The notes under the pieces were generated by a model. That model saw only the letters and a list, made by a program, of their open reading frames with translations. It was not told the DNA's origin and did not search any database. Of a stretch of DNA of 64,000 bases, positions 24,940-32,710 are shown in pieces. The stretch's first letter is position 1. Each line of letters begins with the position of its first letter. This DNA comes from an uncultured Ruminococcus sp. (GTDB taxonomy: Bacteria > Bacillota > Clostridia > Oscillospirales > Ruminococcaceae): positions 1 through 64,000 of the forward strand of contig CADCFQ010000003.1 of the NCBI GenBank assembly GCA_902800795.1. The letters run 5' to 3'. Made by a program: the position numbers and the translations under genes.

Positions 24940-26208
24940 TCACTTCATTGAGTTTATTATCTCGTTGGCTTTCTTGTATATCAGCTTCGGATCTTCGTTT
25001 ATAAAGAACTTACCGTCTTCATAGAGCACCTTGCCGGCACACATGGTCAGCTTGACGTTCTGCTTCGAGCCGCTGTAAACTATGTTCTTAGCTATGTTGT
25101 TGAGCGGCTGCATATTGGGCTGGTCAAGGTCGATAACGATAAGGTCAGCCTGCTTGCCCTCCTCGATAGTGTCACAGTCATCAAGGCCCATAGCAAGCGC
25201 TCCGCCTCTGGTGGCAGCATCGAGCACAAGTCCTGCCGGACACGCCGATGCGTCGCCGAGAGTCACCTTCTGAAGGCTGGTCATCAAAAACATCTCTCTG
25301 AACATATCAAGGCAGTTATTGCTTGCAGGGCCGTCGGTTCCCAGCGCAAGGCCTATGCCTTTGTCAGCAAGCTTGACTATCGGTGCGATACCGCTGGCAA
25401 GCTTGAGGTTTGAAGCAGGGCAATGAACTACCCACATCCCTCTGTTTTTGATTATCTCAATATCATTTTCAGACAGGTGAACACAGTGATAGAAAGCGCC
25501 GCCGTGGTTAAGGAGCCCCACGCTGTCAAACAGCTCGGTGGGAGTCTTTCCGTATTTTTCGATACACTCCCTGACTTCCTTTTCGGTCTCGGAGTTATGA
25601 GTAGAAACACGGGTGCCCAGCCTCTCGGAAAGCTTTGCTATCTCCTCCAGAAGGCCGAGCTCTGCCGTATACTCAGCGTGGAAGCCAAGATCGTATTTTA
25701 CGAGAGGAGAACAGCCGTTGAACTTTTCATACTTTTCTTCAAGCTCAACTATCCTCTTTTTGTTTCCGCTGACTGCATCACACAAAACTGTTCTGAAGCC
25801 GCTCTCGACACAGGCCTTCACATAGTAGTCCATCTCGAAATACATATCATACACAGCGGTAACGCCTGTCGTCAGGTATTCGAGTATAGCGAGCTTTGTG
25901 AGCCAGTATATCTTCTCGCCGTCAAGCTTTGCCTCCATCGGGAACACCCTGTCAAACAGCCATTCCCGGAGCGGAAGGTCATCCGCATAGGAGCGCAGGA
26001 AGGTCATCGCCGAGTGTGTATGAGCGTTCTTGAATGAGGGCATAAGAAGGCTTCCGCCAAGGTCTATCTCCCTCTCAAAGGTCTGCTCTGCCAGCTTTTG
26101 CGGTGTAGGCACACCCACAAAGGCTATCTTGTCACCGTCTGTCCAGAGCTCCTTTTCTTCAACCGTCTCCGCTGATGTGAGGACTCTGCCGTTAAAAAAT
26201 CTTATCAT
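24940..26208 (-). CDS. mtaD: 5'-Methylthioadenosine/S-adenosylhomocysteine deaminase-type amidohydrolase
   Basis: The 422-residue amidohydrolase has the metal-binding HTH motif in FKNAHTHSAMTFLR, a second His in GFHAEYTAE, His in VSTHNSETEKE and CVHLSEND, and the catalytic Asp in LALGTDGPASNN. This is the pattern of MTA/SAH deaminases (cytosine-deaminase-like superfamily). It converts methylthioadenosine or S-adenosylhomocysteine to the inosine forms. The purine nucleoside phosphorylase gene 84 nt upstream would cleave the resulting nucleosides, so the pair looks like a route for recycling SAM by-products. Substrate choice within the family cannot be fixed from the sequence. Confidence 0.87.
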   Translation of the reverse strand: MIRFFNGRVLTSAETVEEKELWTDGDKIAFVGVPTPQKLAEQTFEREIDLGGSLLMPSFKNAHTHSAMTFLRSYADDLPLREWLFDRVFPMEAKLDGEKIYWLTKLAILEYLTTGVTAVYDMYFEMDYYVKACVESGFRTVLCDAVSGNKKRIVELEEKYEKFNGCSPLVKYDLGFHAEYTAELGLLEEIAKLSERLGTRVSTHNSETEKEVRECIEKYGKTPTELFDSVGLLNHGGAFYHCVHLSENDIEIIKNRGMWVVHCPASNLKLASGIAPIVKLADKGIGLALGTDGPASNNCLDMFREMFLMTSLQKVTLGDASACPAGLVLDAATRGGALAMGLDDCDTIEEGKQADLIVIDLDQPNMQPLNNIAKNIVYSGSKQNVKLTMCAGKVLYEDGKFFINEDPKLIYKKANEIINSMK

Positions 26209-26292
26209 TGTTTTTTCTCCTGTCTGTTATATCTTTCAGCTGACCGTAAAGCTCTGAGATACCATTTTGCGCCGGGCTTTACGTTGGCCTTA

Positions 26293-27123
26293 TCACAGCT
26301 TTGAGCTGATAGCTTTAAGGCTCTCCTTTACCAGCGCCGTAAAGCGTGGTGCGTTCTTGTCGGCACATTCCTGTACCTCTGCGTGGGTCAGGGGTGTTGG
26401 GCTTATGCCTGCTGCCAGGTTAGAGATACAGGACACCGCACAGACTCTCATGCCTGCGTGGTTCGCAGCGATAGCTTCGACAGCGGTGGACATACCCACT
26501 GCGTCGGCGCCCAGTATCCCTGCCATTCTTATCTCGGCCGGCGACTCGAAGGACGGCCCTGTGGTCTGGATGTAGACACCTTCCTTAAGCTCTATCCCAA
26601 GCCCCTTTGCAGTCTCAAGCACTGCGTCCGAAAGCTCTTTGTCATAGATGCTGCTCATATCCGGGAACCTTGTTCCCAGCTCCTCCACGTTCTCGCCGAT
26701 AAGAGGGTTAGGCACAAGCACCGAGATATGGTCACGGATAAGCATCATATCTCCGGCATGAAAACCCGGGTTTATACCGCCTGCGGCGTTTGTGAGCATA
26801 AGCGCCTTTGCGCCCATAAGGCGCATAAGTCTGATGGGCAGCACCACGTCCTTTGTGGGATAGCCCTCATAATAATGCACTCTGCCGTCCATTACAACTG
26901 TCTTTACGCCGTTGACCCTTCCGAACAGGAAACGGCCCTTGTGGCCCTCAACAGTGGAACGGGGAAAGCCCTCTATCTCGCTGTAGCTTATCTCGGCTTC
27001 GCACTCGACCTGTGAGGCAAAGCCACCAAGTCCCGAGCCCAGCACAAGAGCCACATCGGGAACAAAGTCTGTCTTTTTGCGCACAGCCTCAAGGCATTTT
27101 GCAAGTCTTTCAAATTCTTTCAT
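26293..27123 (-). CDS. punA: Purine nucleoside phosphorylase (trimeric, inosine/guanosine type)
   Basis: The 276-residue enzyme cleaves purine nucleosides with phosphate. Signatures are VALVLGSGLGGFA, the phosphate-binding VEGHKGRFLFGR, GRVHYYEGYP, LMLTNAAGGINPGFHAGDMM and the purine-site segment ADAVGMSTAVEAIAANHAGM. These define the PNP/MTAP type I family, and the length is normal. It precedes the deaminase gene in the same direction, and both probably serve purine salvage and SAM by-product recycling. Confidence 0.95.
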   Translation of the reverse strand: MKEFERLAKCLEAVRKKTDFVPDVALVLGSGLGGFASQVECEAEISYSEIEGFPRSTVEGHKGRFLFGRVNGVKTVVMDGRVHYYEGYPTKDVVLPIRLMRLMGAKALMLTNAAGGINPGFHAGDMMLIRDHISVLVPNPLIGENVEELGTRFPDMSSIYDKELSDAVLETAKGLGIELKEGVYIQTTGPSFESPAEIRMAGILGADAVGMSTAVEAIAANHAGMRVCAVSCISNLAAGISPTPLTHAEVQECADKNAPRFTALVKESLKAISSKL

Positions 27124-27191
27124 ATCTGCCTCCTGTGATCCTGTATATCATAAGGCCGCATCCAGCCGTGGACGCAGCCTTATTGATTTTT

Positions 27192-30173
27192 TTAATCTTC
27201 TCCCAGCTTCAGAGCCTGGCTTATCTTGATCTTTCTTATCAGACGGCCAAGGATGATAAAGCCTGTCAGGAGCATAGCTCCTATAACGATGTAAAGCTTG
27301 ATATAGTCTCCCCTGTCGGGCAGGACAACGAACTCCGGCACCGAGCTGGAAGCATCAAAGATGCTCTGGAACAGCGGCACGAAAAGGTCGCTTGTAAAGC
27401 CGCCGATGAACATCGCCGTGAATATGGCAACGCCGGAAACAAGCAGCTGCTCATAGATTATCATAGCGATTATCTCTCTGAATTTCATACCCATAGCCCT
27501 GAGTATACCGAACTGGAGAGTCCTGCTCTTGATAGAGAGTATCCAGTAGATAAGGAAGCCTATGATACACATTATCATTATTATGATAAAGCCAAGAGTC
27601 AGCGCTCCGTTCATGCCCTGGAGCATGGGGTCGTTCTTCTTCTCGATTATCTGCTGGCTCCTTGCGCTTATCTCGGTAAGCTCGATATCGGCCTTGTCCA
27701 CAGACTTATAGAAGTCGTTTATGGAAGCGCCCTCTTTGAGCCTGAACCACACCTGATAGGGCTCCACATTGGTAACGACCCTGACATAGTCAAAGTTCAT
27801 TATCGCAAAGTCCATATAGCTGCCATCCTTGGTGGTCTTCTTGGGGCTCAGTCCCGGCCAGTAGTCCACAAAGGCGAGCACCGTAACATCGAAGTCGTCA
27901 TTTGCGCCCCATGTGCAGGTGACGGTGTCTCCCAGCTTCAGGCCGTAGTCCTTGAAGCTTGACGAAAGGATGACTCCCGGGCTGTACTCCGCAAGGGCAT
28001 TGAGGTAGTTGTTTATCTGCACAGGCAGCAGCCTGTCCTCAAAGAGGCAGACCTTTGCAAACTCACTGGGAACGATTGTCATGAGCTGGACCTTGTTTGT
28101 GGAGTTGGAGCTCTTTGTCTTTTCGAGATCCTGATCCAGATAGTCCTCTCTTGTTTTTTTGTTGTCGTCCTCATCGGTCTTTTTCTGCTTTACGTTCATC
28201 TTCGACGAGGTGATGCTCACGCCGTCCTTTCTGAACACTCTTGCGGCGCTCTCAACACCTGCAAGCTTTTCAAACCTCTCGAACGGCGGCTCTGTATAGG
28301 AGATAACGGTCTCGGTATCTTCTTCCTCCTCTTCCTCCTCCTGAGCCTGCTGCTGACCTGCCTGCGACATCTGCGCTGCATTTGTGGGCGACACGCTCTT
28401 CTGAGCCTGCTCTATCTTGCTTGAATACCACTCCTCTTTGAGGATCGCATCGCAGCCCATAGAATAGGTCACTGTCTCCTCGGCGTTGCGGTTAAGGGCT
28501 CTTGCGGTGTTTGCAAAGTATACGCCCATAGAAACGGTGAGCACCAGAAACAGCATAAGAAATCTCTCACGCCCCGTAGATGAACGGCCGATATTTGTCA
28601 GGGACACATACTGCGCCGGTGTCCACACCCTGCGTCCTATCCTTGCTATCAGCCTGATAATGTAGGGGTAGATCCTGATAAGGAACAGTCCCAGTCCGAG
28701 GATAAAGGCTGTGGAGGATACGAACATCAGGGGGTTGACGGTTGCCGTGGTGTCGGTGACGCCCTGGTTTATAAGGTTCTCCTGGGTCTTGTTATGGTAA
28801 TAGAGCCAGCCCACAGAGCCGCCCACAAGGATGAAGTCCAGACACACCTTTTCCCAGAGTGCGTGCTTTTTCTTTTTCGATTTTGACTGCTTGTGCTCGA
28901 CGATAGTGGTCTTTGTTGCCGGGAAGATAGGCAGCATGGTTGTCACAAAGAACACCGCCACAGCGATCGCAGCATAGATAAACGCCTGTATAGTCAGATG
29001 AACAGGCAGAGATTTTCTGTTGACAAACTCCAGAAAGCCGTTTGAAGCGCCGAGTATCCTACAGAGCCCGAGGCCTGCAAAGGGGCCTATCACCGCTGTG
29101 AAGACGCCCAGCACCAGAGACTCCAGCGCATAGATGCCCATTATCTGGGTGCGGCTGGCACCACGGCTCTTGAACACAGCTATCTCGTTTCGTTCCTGCT
29201 CCACATTCAGCTGTGAGACCATGAACAGATAGAAGATTATCATCAGGATAACGGGTATCTGCAAAAGCCACAGCACCAGCTGGAGCTGGTCTGCACGCTT
29301 TGAATAGTCCTCGAGTATCTCCGTTGCGGGAACGCTGAAGCCTATGGAGTTCTCCTTGAAATAGTTCTTGTGCTCCTTGAGCTTTTCAAGGGTGTCCTCG
29401 ATGCCGTTCATATCCATTGCCGCATAGTCTATAGCATAGTTATGAGCCGCATTGTTTATGTTCATAACTCCTGTGTCTATGCCCTTTTCATAAAGGGTAT
29501 CGAAGTCTAAGAACACACCTGCGGTGTACTCGGAATCAAGGCCCTCTGCCCAGTAGATGTCGTTTGCGTCCTTGACATCGAAAACGCCCACGATCTCTAT
29601 CTTTGCCGAGTTTTCCTCATGGAAAACGTCCCCGACCTCATAAACAGAGCCTATGGCAAGCTCGGTCGTTTTAAGAGCCTTCTCGGTGGCTATACACTCG
29701 AAAACGCCGTCATCTCTCTGACCCTTCTCAAACATACGTCCCTGCTTTATCGAGATATGGTCTGCGATATCGCTCATACCCACAACAGTGAACCTTGCCT
29801 GGGGGTTGCCGGCGGTGACCTCCATGGACTTGACATACATATACTCGCCGGAGATGACCTTTTTCTCTGAAAGGCTGGAAAGCCCCAGCTCCGAGAACTT
29901 GGCCTCGCTCTTCTGGTTATAGCTGTCGATTATCTCCTTCTGCGCCGAAGGCTCCATATCCATTTTCAGCCTGTAGCTGGTGTTATAGGCTCCGGGATAT
30001 ATCTCATATTCCTTCTGAAAAGCCTCCATATCCTTGACAAGCATCCTCTGCAAAGATGCGTTCATATATATGGGCACAGTGCTCATCATGGCAGAAGCCA
30101 TGATAAAGCCTATCAGAAGGCAGAACACCATCCATTTGGTGTTTCGCATTTTTCTGAAAAGTAGTGTAAACAT
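27192..30173 (-). CDS. Large ABC3/FtsX-type permease with two permease repeats
   Basis: The 993-residue membrane protein starts at the ATG 6 nt after AAAGGA; an in-frame TTG lies five codons upstream. One membrane helix near the N terminus is followed by an extracytoplasmic domain (about 50-305), helices near 310-500, a second helix-domain unit (about 560-860) and three C-terminal helices. The end (FGILRAMGMKFREIIAMIIYEQL) is the FtsX signature. This is the fused, duplicated form of the MacB/LolE-type permease. An acidic run (EEEEEEED) lies in the second extracytoplasmic part. The adaptor gene is just upstream, but no ABC ATPase gene accompanies the pair, so the ATPase must come from elsewhere. 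Confidence 0.87.
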   Translation of the reverse strand: MFTLLFRKMRNTKWMVFCLLIGFIMASAMMSTVPIYMNASLQRMLVKDMEAFQKEYEIYPGAYNTSYRLKMDMEPSAQKEIIDSYNQKSEAKFSELGLSSLSEKKVISGEYMYVKSMEVTAGNPQARFTVVGMSDIADHISIKQGRMFEKGQRDDGVFECIATEKALKTTELAIGSVYEVGDVFHEENSAKIEIVGVFDVKDANDIYWAEGLDSEYTAGVFLDFDTLYEKGIDTGVMNINNAAHNYAIDYAAMDMNGIEDTLEKLKEHKNYFKENSIGFSVPATEILEDYSKRADQLQLVLWLLQIPVILMIIFYLFMVSQLNVEQERNEIAVFKSRGASRTQIMGIYALESLVLGVFTAVIGPFAGLGLCRILGASNGFLEFVNRKSLPVHLTIQAFIYAAIAVAVFFVTTMLPIFPATKTTIVEHKQSKSKKKKHALWEKVCLDFILVGGSVGWLYYHNKTQENLINQGVTDTTATVNPLMFVSSTAFILGLGLFLIRIYPYIIRLIARIGRRVWTPAQYVSLTNIGRSSTGRERFLMLFLVLTVSMGVYFANTARALNRNAEETVTYSMGCDAILKEEWYSSKIEQAQKSVSPTNAAQMSQAGQQQAQEEEEEEEDTETVISYTEPPFERFEKLAGVESAARVFRKDGVSITSSKMNVKQKKTDEDDNKKTREDYLDQDLEKTKSSNSTNKVQLMTIVPSEFAKVCLFEDRLLPVQINNYLNALAEYSPGVILSSSFKDYGLKLGDTVTCTWGANDDFDVTVLAFVDYWPGLSPKKTTKDGSYMDFAIMNFDYVRVVTNVEPYQVWFRLKEGASINDFYKSVDKADIELTEISARSQQIIEKKNDPMLQGMNGALTLGFIIIMIMCIIGFLIYWILSIKSRTLQFGILRAMGMKFREIIAMIIYEQLLVSGVAIFTAMFIGGFTSDLFVPLFQSIFDASSSVPEFVVLPDRGDYIKLYIVIGAMLLTGFIILGRLIRKIKISQALKLGED

Positions 30174-30194
30174 GGGGTATCCTTTCAAACGCCT

Positions 30195-31247
30195 TTATCT
30201 AATGATTATCTCGTCTCCCTCGCTCAGGCCCGAAACTATCTCGGTCTGGGAGGCCGTTGACAGCCCCGTCTCAACAGGAACTGCGGTCTTTTCTCCGTTT
30301 TTGAGAACGTAGACCACGGTCTCGCCGTCCACTTTCTTTATCAGGTTGTTCGAGATAACTATGGCGTCCGAAACGCTGTCCAGAACAAGGATAGTGTCTG
30401 CCAGCTGTCCCACAGCATCCGCAGGAGCGCCGTCCTTGAACCTTACATAAACGGTCTCCGCCTCATAGTCGATGCCGGTCTCGTCCACAGCGTTGTGGTC
30501 ATCCTTCTGCTCCGCCTGATAGTCCGCCAGAGCGTCCGGTGTCATGAACACAACTCCGTCATAGTAGTCTTCGTTTATCCTTATCTGGATATCCATATCC
30601 ATTTTGAACTGGCTGAGCTCCGAAGGCTTTATAGCGATGTACAGAGCACCGGTGTCGATAACGGTGGCTATCACCTGGCCGGAGCTGACAGCGTCGCCTG
30701 CCCTGATATCGGAGATGCTGGACACTATGCCGTCGATAGGCGATCTAAGCTCCGAACCCACCTTCTGGGCTTTGAGCTTTTCCAGCTCCTTCTCCTGAAG
30801 CTGCTGGTCAACATAGGCCGAGTCTATCTGTGCCTGTGTGCCGCCGCCCTCATATATCATCTGGACATTGAGCTTGGCCTTTTCGACATAGAGCTCTTTC
30901 TGCTCTATCTGATAGTCAAGATCATTGGTGTCGATATCGCAGATAAGGTCGCCCTCTTTCACCTCGTCACCGGCACGCACATAGAACTTCGAGATAACTC
31001 CGCTCTGCTTCTCGTAGGAAAGCGGATACTGCTTCTCGGCGGTGATGGTCCCGGAGGTAACTATCTTGCGTTCAAGGTCTTTTTTCTTGGCTGTAACGGT
31101 GGTATAGCTGACATCGCTGGCCTTGACCTCGGGAGCCTCCAGGATCTCCTCCTCGTCGGGCAGCAGATAGCAGCCCGTGCTGCATATTCCCACAGCTGCG
31201 CACAAAGCAGCAGCCGTTAATTTTTTCAGAAGCGTTTTAAAACTCAT
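30195..31247 (-). CDS. HlyD/MacA-like efflux adaptor lipoprotein
   Basis: The 350-residue protein starts at the ATG after GGAAAGGA. A lipobox (GICSTGCYLL) makes it a surface-anchored lipoprotein. It has a split biotinyl-lipoyl domain (GTITAEKQYPLSYEKQSGVI; ELRSPIDGIVSSISDIRAGD) flanking a coiled-coil hairpin (about 120-165), then beta-barrel segments. This is the RND/MacA periplasmic adaptor type. It precedes the FtsX-type permease by 21 nt, and the two should form an export or envelope-sensing complex. The substrate is unknown. Confidence 0.88.
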   Translation of the reverse strand: MSFKTLLKKLTAAALCAAVGICSTGCYLLPDEEEILEAPEVKASDVSYTTVTAKKKDLERKIVTSGTITAEKQYPLSYEKQSGVISKFYVRAGDEVKEGDLICDIDTNDLDYQIEQKELYVEKAKLNVQMIYEGGGTQAQIDSAYVDQQLQEKELEKLKAQKVGSELRSPIDGIVSSISDIRAGDAVSSGQVIATVIDTGALYIAIKPSELSQFKMDMDIQIRINEDYYDGVVFMTPDALADYQAEQKDDHNAVDETGIDYEAETVYVRFKDGAPADAVGQLADTILVLDSVSDAIVISNNLIKKVDGETVVYVLKNGEKTAVPVETGLSTASQTEIVSGLSEGDEIIIR

Positions 31248-31317
31248 AGCCGGTTTCCTTTCCATAGGGTCAGTGGGGTCTGCGCCGCAGGGGCGCCAGA
31301 AAATAATTATTCATCTT

Positions 31318-31323
31318 ATTATA
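31318..31323 (-). promoter_or_regulatory. Possible -10 element of the adaptor-permease operon
   Basis: TATAAT lies on the minus strand about 70 nt before the adaptor ATG. The -35 at the right distance is poor, so this is weak evidence. Confidence 0.35.
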
Positions 31324-31393
31324 TCAAATATCTGTTCTTTTTTCTATATCCATATCACCGAAAATACATCAACATTTCTAAGCAAAATGCACA

Positions 31394-31421
31394 TAAAAAT
31401 CCCCCGGGATTTCCGGGGGAT
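31394..31421 (-). terminator. Intrinsic terminator of the STAS-ATPase pair
   Basis: ATCCCCCGG and CCGGGGGAT form a long GC-rich stem followed on the minus strand by TTTTT. It ends the two-gene unit before the adaptor promoter region. Confidence 0.85.
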
Positions 31422-31427
31422 AAGATG

Positions 31428-31982
31428 TCAATATATCTTTGTAACTATCAGTTCAACTTCACGGCCGATGGTCTTGACGGTAACGTCATCCGCAAGCTTA
31501 GCCATTATAGAACGCTCCAGCTCGTCCCAGGCGGGGCTGTTCATCTTGTCGTGAGCCTTGACCTCATCGATATAGCCCGAAAGGGTCCACATACAGGACT
31601 TGCCCTTTGTGACCATCGAGATAGCGCTTGCAAAGGCTCTGCTCACACGCTTGCCTATGCCTGCGTCCTCGCCAACCTCCGGGAGCTTCTTCGCAAAGGT
31701 CATATTCTCCTTGGGTGTGACCTTCATGTGCATCTCATACTGGGTGCCCTCGTTCTCTATCCAGAAGGTCGCAGAACCGTACTGCATCAGCTGGGGCACC
31801 AGACACATCAGCTCCTCCGACAAAAGACGAAGGTGCATAGTCTGCTTGCGGTCGAGATCATTCTGAGCCGCTATCTTCTCGGTCTCGTTAAGGATGACCT
31901 TGATCCTGCTGTCGGATGCTTGTCTGAAAACAGGATTGTCCATATCGCCGACACCGGTGATAAGAAAAGTGTTAGATTTCAA
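31428..31982 (-). CDS. Divergent RsbW-like ATP-binding protein (partner of STAS protein)
   Basis: The 184-residue protein starts at a TTG placed after AAGGAG. It resembles GHKL ATPases only loosely: an N-box-like segment (RLLSEELMCLVPQLM) lacks the usual Asn, and a G-rich piece (GEDAGIGKRVSRAFASAI) follows. It lies 17 nt after a STAS gene, the normal partner of anti-sigma ATPases. It may therefore be a regulatory ATPase with altered or lost kinase activity. Function beyond that is unknown. Confidence 0.55.
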   Translation of the reverse strand: MKSNTFLITGVGDMDNPVFRQASDSRIKVILNETEKIAAQNDLDRKQTMHLRLLSEELMCLVPQLMQYGSATFWIENEGTQYEMHMKVTPKENMTFAKKLPEVGEDAGIGKRVSRAFASAISMVTKGKSCMWTLSGYIDEVKAHDKMNSPAWDELERSIMAKLADDVTVKTIGREVELIVTKIY

Positions 31983-31999
31983 GTGGTCTCACTCCTTTT

Positions 32000-32299
32000 T
32001 CAGTCAAGCTCAAGAATGCTGTCAAAACCGGTTATCTCAAATATCTCCATAACGTCGGGATGAACATTGATGACCTTCATCTCTCCGTCCTTGTCCTCCA
32101 TAACATTATGCGCAGTGAGAAGCACTCTCAGACCTGCAGAGGATATGTAAGTAAGGTTTTCAAGATCAAACTCGAGAGCCTCAACAGTATCAAACACCTC
32201 GTCAAGCTCCTTTTCAAGTGTGGGAGCCGTAAGCGTATCGACCTTTCCAGAAATTTTGAAAACAGCCTTGCCGCCCTCTATGCTCTTTTTGATATCCAT
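32000..32299 (-). CDS. STAS-domain anti-sigma factor antagonist
   Basis: The 99-residue protein is a single STAS domain of the SpoIIAA/RsbV type. The phosphorylatable serine is in LTYISSAGLRVLLTAHNVM, and the C-terminal part is VMEIFEITGFDSIL. The start is the ATG 8 nt after AAAGGAG. It is closely similar to the STAS protein at 52354, including the shared IFE(I/V)TGF tail. It forms a two-gene operon with the divergent ATPase-like gene and has its own promoter. Confidence 0.9.
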   Translation of the reverse strand: MDIKKSIEGGKAVFKISGKVDTLTAPTLEKELDEVFDTVEALEFDLENLTYISSAGLRVLLTAHNVMEDKDGEMKVINVHPDVMEIFEITGFDSILELD

Positions 32300-32347
32300 A
32301 ACGGTCACTCCTTTATTCTGGTGGTTTCTGTTTATTTTGCCTATTCT

Positions 32348-32376
32348 ATTTTAACACATACGCAAAAAAATGTCAA
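32348..32376 (-). promoter_or_regulatory. Sigma-A promoter of the STAS-ATPase pair
   Basis: TTGACA (32371-32376) and TAAAAT (32348-32353) on the minus strand are 17 nt apart. Repeat copy B begins about 20 nt upstream of the -35. Confidence 0.8.
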
Positions 32377-32398
32377 TATTTATTTCTCGAAATCTTCC

Positions 32399-32644
32399 AG
32401 GTGCTCGCCGCACGGCTAATGCCCCCACCCCGCCCGGGGGCGTGCAGTCTAGCAGAGAGTTGCGCCCTCCCCGGAGGGGAGGGGGGTTAGCTTTGCGGGG
32501 GCTTTTCAGTTGCACACTGCGTGAACCTTGAAAGATAGCTGAAATGTCCGTTACACAACAAGCCTTAGCCCCGAGCCAAATAAAGCTTTGATTTCCCACA
32601 AAGCTGTGGGCGAGGGCTTTGGGTCCAGGCGTACACGCCTGGAC
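32399..32644. repeat. Dispersed mosaic intergenic repeat, copy B
   Basis: The modules in order are GGTGCTCGCCGCACGGCTAA, a CCCCCACCCCGCCCGGGGGC inverted repeat, CCTCCCCGGAGGGGAGG, CACTGCGTGAACCTTG and a long block ending in the palindrome CCAGGCGTACACGCCTGG. Positions 32518-32642 match 42202-42326 in copy C with three differences over 125 nt. It ends directly at the -35 of the LTA-synthase-like gene's promoter. Confidence 0.88.
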
Positions 32645-32673
32645 TTTACAAGTTGGGTTTGTTGTGGTATAAT
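32645..32673 (+). promoter_or_regulatory. Sigma-A promoter of the surface-polymer operon
   Basis: TTTACA (32645-32650) and TATAAT (32668-32673) have 17-nt spacing, immediately after the repeat element. Confidence 0.8.
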
Positions 32674-32710
32674 TAATGTGGTTTGTTTAATTTTTAAAGG
32701 AAGTGTTGAA

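Noticed and set aside
27124-27191. Terminator between the FtsX-type permease and the purine nucleoside phosphorylase
   Set aside because: AAGGC.GCGTCC and GGATGC.GCCTT form a stem, but on the coding strand it is followed by ATGATAT rather than a U-run, so termination is not supported.
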